A stretch of DNA of 64,000 nt from Plantago elongata. Lineage: Eukaryota; Streptophyta; Magnoliopsida; Lamiales; Plantaginaceae. Positions 1 through 11,399 of this stretch are shown here, piece by piece. A model generated the notes under the pieces. It had not been told where the DNA came from. It saw only the letters and a list, made by a program, of their open reading frames with translations, and did no database searches. The translations under genes and the position numbers were made by a program. Positions within the stretch are counted from its first letter, which is position 1; each line of letters begins with the position of its first letter. The stretch lies in contig JAYMSP010000058.1 of assembly GCA_036897095.1 (NCBI GenBank), positions 1 to 64,000 on the forward strand, given 5' to 3'.

Positions 1-70
1 CTCGCTCACTCCTTCGTTCCATCTCTCTCGCTCCTTCGATTTCGTCTGCTGTTCGATTTCTGGGTGAATG

Positions 71-130
71 TTCGTTGTTGTTCGTTGCTGTTCGTTGCTG
101 TTCGTTGCTGTTCGTCGCTGTTCGTCTGCT
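71..130 (+). repeat. 10-bp tandem repeat in a probable 5' exon
   Basis: Six consecutive 10-bp units close to ttcgttgctg lie in a pyrimidine-rich leader that runs into a good splice donor at 146 (tccg|gtgagt). The leader is probably the untranslated first exon of the DUF1232 gene that follows. An ATG at 68 opens a frame through the repeat that would join in frame to the next exon at 1184, so translation of this repeat cannot be excluded. Confidence 0.6.
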
Positions 131-1183
131 GTTCGATTTCGTCCGGTGAGTCTCTCCTCTTTCAATTTGATTTCTAATCGATTTCTGGGTTTGTTGTATT
201 CTGATGTGTGTTTGATCGATGTTCGATTGGTGTATTCTTAACAGCAGCTGTGCCTGTAATCTTGCAAATTTAGACTGAAGCTGAGGTTTATTCTGCTGGT
301 GTTCTTCTTTCATGTCACTTTCCATCTGCCTATTTTTATCATTCTGGATTTTCTGCATGGGTTAATGACCTGGTAGGCTTTATTGTTACACAATATGACC
401 AAGTAGATATTAGTAAGGCTGCATCTGCAAAATTTTCATGATTTAGCAATGCTCCAAGCTTTTGAGTTTTAATTTAAGAATTAATAGTGCACTGCCTTGT
501 CAATCACCATTCTCGGATTTTATTAGGAATCTGGTAGTACCATGTAGTTTTTTTACAAGGACAAATGCGTGAGAGAACTGGTGTGACCTTTCATCTCATC
601 CAGTAGAAAGGTTACCCATCTAATTGAAAATAGAGCTCAATGGTTTAGATATATACAGCAGATCCCCGAACAGCATAAATGTTGAGAGTTATAAGTCTGA
701 TGGTAAAGCTCATAACATCCAGCCGTTGACACTTGCACTTTAAAGTTAATCACCCCGCTGCCTCTTCTGTTTTGGTTATTGAGAAAACTTCAACTTCAAT
801 GGAGTTACTGTGTGTTGAAGAAGAGAGTTTCCAATGTTCATGTCTGTCTGGGCCTCTGTAACATAATGCGTTTTGCAAGTTAGTCATCATAAAGGCACAA
901 CCTTTTGATATTTTGCATGATGAAGCAAAATGTAGATCCTTCGTCTGGTTGGCTGATCCTTTGTCGCTAAGGCAGTTTCAGTGCCCTCTCTAACCTGCTC
1001 TAATATTAGGGAGAAGAAGTTTCAATACATTCGTATTATCGCTAATCTAGATGTTGACTGTAAGTGTTAATATCTTAGTTTCACATTTTAGATTCGCTAA
1101 TCTAACTTAGATGATGTTGGTCATAATATTTTCAAGTCATTGGTTTACATTTACTCATACAATCTTCTATTTCAATTACGCAG

Positions 1184-1449
1184 ATGATTATCAGTGCTAT
1201 TTATGTCCTGAGCCCGGTGGACATTGTCCCTGAAGGTATATACTACCATCTTACTAAGATCCTGTCACTTTTGGATTTAGATAACTGGCGTTCCAACTGT
1301 TTTTTTAAACCATCAACATTTTCTTCATTACAGCGATTCTTGGTATAATTGGTCTCCTGGACGATCTGATTATCGTTTTCATCTGCTTCATGCATGTTGC
1401 TGCACTTTACAGAGCTGTTCTCCTATCTCGCCATGGAGGTGGTAGTTAG
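1184..1449 (+). CDS. Short DUF1232 protein, RNF170 C-terminal-like
   Basis: Two coding exons, 1184-1235 and 1334-1449, join in frame to give about 55 residues. The product carries the DUF1232 signature: YVLSPVDIVPE, then GIIGLLDDLIIVFICF, then ALYRAVLLSRHGG. In plants and animals this domain forms the membrane-embedded C-terminus of RNF170-type RING ubiquitin ligases of the ER. No RING exon is present between the start of the window and this point. The ATG at 1184 is chosen because it directly follows the acceptor; an ATG at 68 would add 26 repeat-encoded residues in frame. The gene may be a RING-less relative, or the 3' part of a gene starting before the window. Family is clear; full extent is not. 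Confidence 0.7.
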
Positions 1450-2417
1450 TTTCCTTACCTGTAAATCACTGTCATTCAGGAAAATTGGTATTGCTTCTGC
1501 ATTTACCCATTGGGTTTTGGCGTATTCAAAAACTGTACTTTTTGATGGGCAAGAATGAATTTCTCTTTTCAAGAACTTTACTTTGAATTAAGGACTTGAA
1601 TGAGTACTATATACTCTGAAAATCACCGAGTAAAAGAAAATTGATTTTCTCCTCTTTGACTTGCTGCCGCCCATCGGAATCCAATGTTGTGAGTTGTGAA
1701 TTTAGTCTGTCAAAAGACATTTAACATAATTAATATAAAAAACGAAGAGAAAGTCTACTAAAATGCTAGATTTTTCTATACAATAGGAAATATCATATTC
1801 GATTAGTGGTATATGTAATTTATATAATCGCGTGAAACACATGGATGAATAGATATCGTAATATTTAAAATATAATCATATAATCAGATCATTTTCAGAA
1901 TCCATCTTTAACCTATAACCTATGAACATGTCCGGCAATTAATCAAACGGTCACATTAGTAGTATTTGCCTTATTGCCTAGATCGAATCCAATCCAACAA
2001 ATTTGCCATAGGACAATTTAGAAAACCCGTGCACTAGAACTTCACTAAAACACCTAAATGATGACTAAACTAATCAAAAAGTAAATAAAACCAAATGATG
2101 CAAATTTATGAGTCCTTTGGAGTGAGATAATTCTGATTGATTCAAATGTATTCAATTGATATAATTCGTTAAACTGAGGTTATCTTTAACATCTCATAAT
2201 TGCCACTTGTATATTATGTATCTTAATTAATCTTTTCCATGAGATTTGAGCATAAAAATATTCCGTAATTAAAATTGAATAAAACGAATGATTTAATTAT
2301 CTAATCACTAGATCGTAAGTAGAATTTTAGAAATACTCCCAATCTGGAAAAAATGAATTATTTAATTAATAAAAATCTGGAAAGCCCCTATGGGCTGCAG
2401 CCTGCAGGACAATATAT

Positions 2418-2781
2418 CACAAGATCGAAGAATATCAGAAGTACTCCAATTATCCATATGCAATATAGAAGTATTGTTCCGTTCTAATTCGACCCTTGAA
2501 ATGAATTTATTATGTATAAAAGATATGCAAATAAATGAATTTTAAAAGAGAAGTGTCATATATTTATTTGAAATACAAATTAAAAGATATATTTTTATTT
2601 AGACATTAGAATCTGTCTTTTTTCAACTTTCTTAGAAATAATTTTAGACTCCTTAATTACTGTATTAACGGGACGGAGGACTTAAGTTTTAAATCGGATT
2701 CATTGAATATGCATGATCTTCTACGATTAATTGTATAATTAATCCAACCACAAGATCGAAGAATATCAGAAGTACTCCAAA
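2418..2781. repeat. Direct repeat pair, about 32 bp, 332 bp apart
   Basis: The sequence beginning cacaagatcgaagaatatca occurs at about 2418-2449 and again at about 2750-2781, nearly identical over 32 bases. A related stretch (ctggaaagc, then ccta) lies near both copies. This is a local duplication with a MITE-like relic between the copies. Confidence 0.7.
2470..2680. mobile_element. Degenerate Stowaway-like MITE
   Basis: The left end (ttccgttctaattcgaccc) and the reverse complement of the right end (aacgggacggaggac) resemble the CTCCCTCCGTCCC termini of plant Stowaway elements. The interior is AT-rich and non-coding. Boundaries are approximate and the TA duplication is not certain. Confidence 0.35.
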
Positions 2782-2981
2782 TATGGAAAGCACCTATCAA
2801 GATATCTTCATCTAGATTCTAGCTTGTTGAGAGTATATTTAAGGAAATTTATTCAAGATTGCCATATACTAGCGGTCGATATACTAGTCATTACTACTAT
2901 ATAAGTTGGGTTACTTTTACTTTTGAGATTATAACAAAACTTCTCTCTCAAACCAAATAAGTTTCGACAACACAAACAAAC

Positions 2982-3467
2982 ATGGACTTGGAGTTGTGCT
3001 TCAGGAGCTATTTCGGCATCAAGGAAGATATCAACATCGTTGATTTGATGGAAAAATCAATGCATGTTGTCAAGTCGAAATATCCAAAACAATTTGCCCA
3101 TCGGAGTGCAATAATCATGGCGGATTGGCAACTTCAATCGCGAAGAGGAGAACAAGAACGAGTTTCAAACAACGATAAAGAATTGAAGAAAGCAGCTGTT
3201 GCGAATAAGCAGAAACATGTTCTTAACCAGGTTAAAGAAACAAACAAGAAGGTACAGGAGGATCTTGAATGCAACAAAGACTTGTTGTACACGAAGAAGA
3301 CTGACAATGCATATGATCAGAAGATGGAGGTGACCAGGAACAAGCTTCACGAGGGATATGCTAAGATTCAAGCGGAGAAACGCAAAAGAAGGATCCAGTT
3401 TCTGGAAGAAGTTCCAAAATCCAAATTCACCTGCAACGCTTCACGAACAAGGAAAACAATCAGATGA
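2982..3467 (+). CDS. Small coiled-coil protein with TFIIS-N/Med26-like N-terminus
   Basis: Intact single-exon frame of 161 residues; the ATG follows a leader (acaaacaaac) typical of plant start sites. Residues 1-50 (CFRSYFGIKEDINIVDLMEK, then YPKQF and R..II) follow the spacing of the segment that precedes the TFIIS-N domain in plant Med26-like proteins, where it reads roughly WR.YFG...DIF.VIE......CP.EF..RRD.I. The helical TFIIS-N bundle itself is absent. Residues 55-140 are charged and lysine/glutamate-rich, probably coiled coil, and the end is basic. It may be a truncated derivative of that family or a lineage-specific orphan. I would not assign a function. Confidence 0.5.
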   Translation: MDLELCFRSYFGIKEDINIVDLMEKSMHVVKSKYPKQFAHRSAIIMADWQLQSRRGEQERVSNNDKELKKAAVANKQKHVLNQVKETNKKVQEDLECNKDLLYTKKTDNAYDQKMEVTRNKLHEGYAKIQAEKRKRRIQFLEEVPKSKFTCNASRTRKTIR

Positions 3468-3482
3468 TTAATTTGCATGCTT

Positions 3483-3618
3483 AGATCAACATGAAAGAAA
3501 TAGAATTTTACTTACTTGTCAAGAAAGTTTTTAGTAGTACTTGATGAATGCTGAGATCAACATGAAAGAAATAGAATTTTACTTCCTTGTCAAGAAAGTT
3601 TCTAGTACTTGATGAATG
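3483..3618 (+). repeat. Tandem duplication just after the orphan gene
   Basis: A unit of about 68 bp starting agatcaacatgaaagaaata and ending cttgatgaatg occurs at 3483-3550 and 3554-3618. The copies differ by a few bases and a 3-bp indel. It lies in the probable 3' UTR of the gene ending at 3467. Confidence 0.85.
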
Positions 3619-3883
3619 AATATTTTTTATTGTTCAATCCGTTAATTATTTGACATTTCAGTCAGTTTATTTACTGTAATATAGTTGTTTCTCGATTAAT
3701 ATCAGGTTTAATTTGAACTGCAGTTTAAGTTTTTTTATAATGTGACACGATTAATTTTGGCCCAATCTTGAAATATTGTGTATTACGTCACGTATTTGAC
3801 ATATGTAATCTGAATTGATGATCATTGATCAGTATATCATTATTTTGATTTACATGGATCTTCGGATCGATGTGTACTTAACT

Positions 3884-4217
3884 GTTTGGAATGGAATTAA
3901 AGTTTTCGGTTTCAAAAGTAGGAGATATAGTGATAAAGTAGGGAAAAAGTAAATAAAGTAGGAGTGAAAATTCCATTTAAGGGAGGTAAGATGAAGTTGT
4001 GACATACCAAAATAACCAAAATGAAATACGGGAAGATGAAGTTGGGACGGAAGGAGTAATAAAGTATGAAATAAATTGAATAAACTACCATAGATCATGA
4101 AAATGTATGATAGATGATAAATAAAGAATGAAATAGAATTTTCATTTAAGTTATGTGAAGTTGTTTCGGATGTTTCAAAATCAAATGCAGATGTTGAATT
4201 CGGGACAAAGAGAGTAA
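3884..4217. mobile_element. Two adjoining Stowaway/mariner-type MITE relics
   Basis: The stretch has the AGTAAATAAAGTAGGAGTG-like body and gggacggaaggagtaa terminus of the small mariner-type MITEs abundant in asterid-like genomes. One relic ends near 4056 and a second ends near 4217 (cgggacaaagagagta). The long minus-strand open frame here (3850-4272) is a by-product of this AT-rich repeat. Confidence 0.45.
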
Positions 4218-5404
4218 TTCTTATATTTTTTGTACGGAGCCAAAATACTACTTCGAAATTGTTGGGAGCCAACTATATAAAGTGTGTTATAATACTATTT
4301 TATATTTGGTTCGAGTTTGAGGGATACAGTTTATTTTATAAAAAAAAAAAGCATGTGTCAGTTGTCATTTAACAGGTGGAGTATATGTTATCTCTACCTG
4401 GCGGGGTCTTCAACGTGTTCAACTTGAATCCTATCACTTATAAATTAAGCAAATTCGACATGATAAGTCGTATTTTACACTATTTATAGACATAGTTACT
4501 ATAAAACTAGATTAGTATTGTATGTTAGATAATGATTGACGTTATTTGTAAATTTTATTTTTTTAATTAATTAATTAATTTTATTCATTATTAAAAGTAA
4601 TTATACCGTAGCATCGTTACGGGGTTAGTATTAGTATGAATTATAAGAACACGGGTGATTTTTTTTTTTTCTTTGCTACTTAATAAGAGTTTGGGCTTTT
4701 TAAGTTTTTCTTGAGCGTAAGTTCAGCATGACTATTGGTTGGGTTTACACTACTTGTTAGTGGAAAGTTGATGAGGGAAAATTTTCGATGTTCACAGATA
4801 AAGTTCATCGGATGAGAAATCTAATTCTAGAACGGGTCTTTTGTTTGCCCAGTATGTAATATGTATTGCTTATATCTGGAGGTAATAATCTGTCGCTTTT
4901 CAGGCTATGAAAGGATAAAAATGCAATTTACATAGTAGGATTAGGGGCTACTATTCTATTTCATTGAATTCACGTATGGGGATATAACAACACATTATTG
5001 CTACGTACCTCCAGACATAAGCAATACATATTACGTACTGGAAAACGTGGCCCCCGTGCCGAGTTATATTCACCACATGCATTAGTGGAGATGCTAATTT
5101 GTAGGCACACATGTACGTACTCCGTTTTTCATCACAATCTTTTATCACTTTCATCTGTTTATCTAAGAAATACACAATTGCATCCATTGATAAACCACTA
5201 TATTAATATTAGATTCATATACACACCATACCCATACAAGACGCACAGTACTGTCATTACACAAAACTCAGAACATTCTTATCTCACATGTCAACAAGGA
5301 GGCAATCTTGAACAACCAAGACTCCCTACACCATAGATATTTGGCTGTCCTCACACAGTAAAACGTGCAGCAGAGCTCCAGATATCCGAAAATCCTGTTA
5401 ACCT
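4218..5404. other. Intergenic, then probable 3' UTR of the T-complex-11 gene
   Basis: 4218-4950 is AT-rich with no gene. 5100-5404 lies directly downstream of the minus-strand stop at 5405 and is probably its 3' UTR. Short open frames here are not supported. Confidence 0.5.
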
Positions 5405-8400
5405 CTAAGGATTCTGCGGATGATGGTTAGTGTCAATGCTTCTAAGCACTTGCTCGTACCATGCTAAATGTACACTCTTTGAGACATTTGCCATAACAAC
5501 CAGGTCTTGCACAACATTAACTAGCTTTTCTGTGAGATGAGCAGCCCCAATTCGTTTAAGAGAGGTTTCTGCTAGTTGCTTCCCCTGCCTTCCACTTCCA
5601 CCAAGAACTATGCCTCTTGCAGCTAGGCAGATGCTACCTGAAACCCGTGAGAAGATGGCATTCCCAGCACTTAAGCTCTTTCCCAACATATTCGACATAA
5701 TATCCTTCCTCGACTGAGTTTTAACCTGGTCTTCCTCGCAGTTTAGACAAACATTCATGGTTTGAACTATTTCATGTATGCCCACATTTTCAACATTATC
5801 CAACAGCTCAGATAGCCGGGTAACTGAATCAGTGATCATGCTTTCCAGTTCTTGTGCACTTGTAACTAGGTGTTCACTGACGAGGGTTTGGCGGAGGACT
5901 AATATGCTGAAATGAAAATATTAAGTCATATCATCAACAACATGATCCATGTCAAGTTATCAACAGTTTAGCTGGCGGAACTTTGTTCCACATTAAATTG
6001 CAACAAGTTTCAATGTAAAATGTCAAATCGAATTGCACGTGCTAGTTACTCCTCATTAAGGATCTTAGAACGCAGATTGTGTTCTATCTATTTCTCTTTG
6101 GGTTTCATAATTTACTAATGTTTTTCCCTAGTACTTTTTCGGATATGAAATATCATCATCTCAAATTTGTATATGTTTACTTTAATCTTATTTGTGGCAA
6201 TTTTTCTGATTCCTTTCATGTTTATCAGAGACTGGTAAAGTAAAATATTTTATGTGAATGATTCAGAAGAGATACTTCCAACATTGATTGGCACCAACTA
6301 ATCCCAATATATTGCTTTTGCCAGTTAAAAACTGAACAAAATCTGGATGTTGACAATTAGGATGGGAACAGAGTGCCTTACAGGTGACCTTCGTCTTTCA
6401 AATATGACCTCAAAATTATGTACTTGAACAGCAATATCATGTTGAAGAGAGGGAGACAAAAGGTAAAATATATGCAAGCCCAGAAAGTTCACACACCTTG
6501 TGCAGATGACAATTATCTTCTGAAGTTGAGATTGGATACTCCTCAATCTAAAAAGATTTAGTTGAAGTGTTTCAGGCAGACTTTCTGCTGTCAATCCGTC
6601 GACTTGAATTACAAGCTTTAGTAATCCCAAACGTACCAATAGATCAGGCTTTTCTGCTTTGCATTCAGGTTGTTCAGCTCCTGAAGGTTGTTGAGATGGT
6701 AATGTTAGAACTTATAATCACTAACCTTTCATTTTCAAGAAATTTAGACATGGGGATAACAAAACAGCCTACTTGTTGAGAAAGGATGGAATAAAACAGA
6801 GAAACTTAAGCATGACAATATGTTCTCCTACCAAACAGACCTGTAACACTCGAGGATGCAATTGATACTGGTAGCCTTAGAGCACTACCTCCGCTCCGAA
6901 GTGTGGTAGGAGAATAATATTTAGAATCATCAGCTGTGGATTTAATATCTGATAAAGAACTCTGGTATTCAACCCAGTTTTGATCTGATTCTCTTGACAC
7001 TGAAGAAAGCCACTGACAAACAATTGGTAGTCGGCTTGGGGCATCAGAAGGAGATCCATAATTTTTGGTAAAATTAATTTTAAGGTACTCAATACCAGCA
7101 GACCCTTTAATGAGCGGTTCTAACATGCTGACACGCGCCTTGCTTATGTCATTCTTGAGTGCCTGAAGGTAGGTAATAGGTTTCCGATTTGTCATTCATC
7201 AAATCTGTAAAAGAGACCTGAATGTTGATTTAGATATTACGGACACTTTTAAGTACCTGAATCTCTTTTAGAACGAAACGAAGACCATTCATTATTATAA
7301 GAGCAACTGAAGCACTAGACTTCCTTCCAACTTGAGATATGTTAGCTAATTCCTTCAACAGCTTCACATGAGCAATCTTGAGTTCATCTTCCTTGGCTGG
7401 AGCAGATAGTTTCTGTATGGTGACCAGTGAAAACTCCAAGATCTTTCCGCAATATTCAATATCAAATGTGTCATTTTGTAAGACCTAAATATAACCAGAT
7501 GAGAAAATAAAGGAACTGTTTAATTGACAAATGATCTCCATGCCAATGATAGAGAAAAGATTTTAATAAAAAGAAAAAGGCGAAAAGCTGATCAGCTTAC
7601 TTAAGAGTTACAATAGAAGACAAACCTGTGAGAGGATACCAAGATCAATGGCTTCATCAATCTCTTGCTTCCAACTGGAAGGAGACAGTCCGCACAATCC
7701 ATCACGGACTTCTTCTATGAGCTTAAGCACCCAGCTATAATCAGGTGTATCGTGTTTTAAAGTTTCCATAACACCATCCCAGAATGCTTTCTCCATTGTT
7801 TCTCGCATTCTTGACTAAACAACAAATGAAGAAAGCAAGTCTTACATTTTACCCCTTGAAAGCAACAAAGTATAAATGCAAACTTCGAAGAAATAAAATG
7901 AGAAGACTGCCAAGATAAACTATAAAGTTTAGCTAAGACCATTTGCTAACAGGGTTTAATGGAATGAGGTACAGAAATGAACTTCAGAGCTGACCTGGAG
8001 ACTCTTTTTATCTTCATTAGCGGAAATTAATGAATCAGCCAAACTGCTGCCGTGACCGTGGACAAGATCATTGACTATTGCTGCATTTTGTCTGGTCAGC
8101 TCCTGATCTTGATTCTCATTTGTTGTAGTATTAGGAACATCAGAACCAATTTTACCACATGTGGCCAAACTTTCCAAATTTAAACTAGATCTAAGAACAT
8201 GACCCATAGCATGGTCTCCTTCCTTCTTGTTACCATCTTTACCATGAGGGTTGTTCGTTAAGCTAGTTGATGAACCAGTCTTACTTGAAATTGAATGTTG
8301 TGCAGATAAAGATGAGATCCCAGTCTCCAACTTGTTGGTATACTCAGCCAGTGTATTTGAGAGCACTTTTTCCAGATTTGCAGAGCTATCATTACCACTC

Positions 8401-11366
8401 ACATGATGCACCTTCTGCATAAAATGGACATCGTAAAACCATAAATGATAATATGTCAGGCATTCATCTCAAAATGAAACACAGAGAGTGTTTATACATG
8501 AAATCATGTAGTACCTGATCTGGAAAAGATTTTCTATGAGTATGGTCAACAAAATCCTCTTCCAGCTTTTTGTAAGTATGCCGCGTCCCCTCTAGCGAGG
8601 CAGCTTTAACCAAATCAATCTCCAACAACTTGGAATCCTTAACCTTCCACTCCACAAATTGATGCAGATAAGAACACCAAGCTTTATCAAATATCTCCAG
8701 CTGAGAACTGAAAGTTAGTTTACCAACAGTCGGAACACATGATTCTTCAGATGGATGAATAGGCCTTTGCAGTATAACTTTGACCAGTAATTCAAACGCT
8801 TCTAAGAATTCGTCTGCAGACTTTACAACACCCGTCTCATGCTTTCCCACCCCACATGATACCACATCAGGATGACCTGAAATTATGTAAGTCCCAAGAA
8901 CAACACGAGCCGGATACCTGCATAATTTGGTTGAACTTTGAGCTACTCGGTTTCCGGGTCGTGTTTTTATCTTAGTGATGCTACTGGATTTGATGACATG
9001 TTTTTTGGCTGGGTTTCCAGCAACACGTTTCAGTAGATGATTGATGTCCTCCGCATGGAAAGCATTTTTAACGCCATCTGTTTCCTGTCTGATAATGACG
9101 CGGCTCTCAATTCTATGAAGTAAAGCTTTTACTTTTCTAGTTGTATCACTTGAGCCCAACAGCACGGCAAGCCTTTCAAATGGCATTGATTTGACAGATT
9201 TTTTGTTAATTTCTAGATTCTGAAATGCTTTTGACAATGCAAAAGTAGTTCCCTTTCGCCTCACAAACATCTTCCAGCACCTGAGATGATCACAGAACAT
9301 TATCATGACCCTATAAAACTCACCTGTCTTTTGATGAGAAAGTTTCTCATCGACAGGTACAACTTTTGGGAGAAAGGTGTAAACTGATACGTGCAAATAT
9401 GTGGCACGTTGGGTCAAAGATAGGAGCAGAGATACAGTAGAGTTACTAAAACACGAAAAGAAACATGGACAATGAATTATATACCTCAACAACTTATTAA
9501 TTAGCTTCATCTGCTTTACCACTTCAGTTGCCTGGCTTGAATTATGCAAGCTTCCCTTCTTTCTTAAATTGCGTAGCTTAGCCTGTTACACAGATTAAAT
9601 AAGGATTCAGAAACAACATAGCTGTAAAGCTAACATGAGAGTGGAAGCAGCATCCAGATTTCTCTTTAACCAGCCAAACCATAATTTACCCTCTGTAAAG
9701 AGTTCTCTAATTGATTCTGCCCCTTCTTCCCCTCAATTTGTCTTGATTGAGCAGCTTGCAGAACCTGTAGTGCACTGGTACGTGCCTTGAGTTGTTGGGC
9801 TTCCAAGAATCCTAACCGCTTCCTCTGTGCAGCAAAACGCTTCTGAACCATAGCTGCCCGGATGCATTCCTTAGACCTTTTCTGTTGATTTTGTTTTCTA
9901 GCTAATGCCTGATAAGCCTTATCTCTTTTTGCTACTTGCCGTTGCCTAATTGCATTTAGAAGTGTCGTCCGCTTTGTCTCTGCTTGCTGCAGCCGTAATT
10001 TGACTTTTGTGCTCAGCTCATTACGTTCTTTCATAAAACGCATTTGCAGTCCGTTTTTAGCATCTTGTCGCAACTGATCCATTCTTGCCAAACGGTTCCT
10101 TATCTGCGCAAGAATCATTAACCTGGTTGTGTGCAACCAATAAGCAATAGCATTAACAAATGGGACATAGAGCATTATAAAAGGTTACACACCTCTTCTG
10201 CTCAGCTGCTTTATGCTTAGCTTCTAGATGTAGGTATTTCTCGCTAGGAGATGAAATTCTTGATCTCGACTTAGATCGTGCCTTATTCAATAATAATTCA
10301 TAGAATTGCTGCATTCAGTCAAAATCCTCACTAAATTATGATTAAATACTAGTAACATATTAAAAGAATACATGAAAAACGGATTGGATATGTGCAAAAT
10401 GTCATTCCCCAGCTGCTTTTATCATCTATGTTTTAAATTCATTACGTTTACAAGGTAGATTGCAGAAAAGATAACTGAGTTTGCAGGAAAAAATACGACA
10501 TGTAAATCAAACTCAAGTATTTGCACAAAAGGTTGCCATATAATTGAGTTTGATTTCGAAATGACATTAGTTGTCTTGAATTGAAGAGAAATCAAGATCG
10601 AAGAATGAAAATCTGTTAAAAAAATAATGTATGATCCACAGTTAGTTACTCGCAGAAATAAATCAAACGTTGTGTAGAACAATTTCCAAGTTCAGAACAG
10701 AGATGCCAATGTGCAGAAGGAAAATCAGTTAAATCATCAGCATGAAGTCAGGCAAGCAAAAGAAGAGACTAAAACACAAACACCTACAATTTTATGCTGA
10801 TCAGCCACCAGACTTATCCAATAAGCGACCAACAAGCTACATAGAAAGATATCATCAAGCTTCTAGTCCTACATTTTGCAGCAATAAAATCATGATCAAC
10901 CATCTAACAGATACAAATACATATTTTTCAAGTCTAAAAACAAATGGTCTATTTACTACTACTTAGCAATAAGCATCAACTTGCAGATAATTGATAGCCC
11001 GTAATCTAATTCAGCTTCTCTTTTCGCCGTATTATTACCAAATAACATACTCCATCTAGCATTTTGATCTTATCAGCTAATTCGTTAAATCGTAAGCTAC
11101 ATCATCATCTCATAATTTCATTTGAGCTGCAATATCAACTCATAATTTGATTTTAACAACAGCCTTATTAGGTTACTAACCTGACGGTGTAAATAAGCAC
11201 GACGGAGCTTGGCTTCGATGTCCTGAGCTGAGATTGTATGAGGTTTTTGGTCGAGAAGGCGACGTTGTAATCGGCATGGAATTTTTGGAATGCGGCAGTC
11301 GGCATTATCGTCGTTTACCGGAATATTCAGCACGATCGGAGAAGATAATCCAACTCCGGTATCCAT
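5405..11366 (-). CDS. T-complex protein 11-like (TCP11) family protein
   Basis: Eleven exons read from the minus strand: 11181-11366, 10193-10308, 9690-10122, 9485-9582, 8515-9280, 7995-8414, 7626-7814, 7257-7484, 6841-7162, 6497-6680 and 5405-5906. They total 3444 nt, one open frame of 1147 residues, close to the usual length of plant TCP11-like proteins. The start [10 protein letters not shown] and the following RLQRRLL...IEAKLR match the family. Residues about 40-260 are basic coiled coil ([24 protein letters not shown]). The Tcp11 domain fills the C-terminal half, including [29 protein letters not shown] and [19 protein letters not shown]. Animal TCP11 is linked to sperm signalling; plant function is poorly known. 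The exon 9 acceptor at 7163 is inferred, because nearer acceptors lead into stops. Confidence 0.93.
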
Positions 11367-11399
11367 TTGAATTTGTTTGTTGAGGTTAGGGTTTGTGAT

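Larger units (their letters stand above)
1450..2981. other. Intergenic, AT-rich
   Basis: No gene is visible. It holds a Stowaway-like relic (2470-2680) and a 32-bp sequence present twice (about 2418 and 2750). The last 100 bases are presumably the promoter and leader of the gene at 2982. Confidence 0.6.

Noticed and set aside
3850-4272. 140-residue minus-strand open frame
   Set aside because: It covers AT-rich MITE relics, has no family match and hydrophobic low-complexity content.
4603-4637. Hairpin ccgta...tacgg followed by ttagt, like a Helitron 3' end; a similar hairpin near 61701-61718
   Set aside because: No matching 5' end or CTRR terminus; the stems are short and could be chance.
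4951-5336. Open frames on both strands next to the T-complex-11 stop
   Set aside because: They mirror each other in the probable 3' UTR and show no family features.
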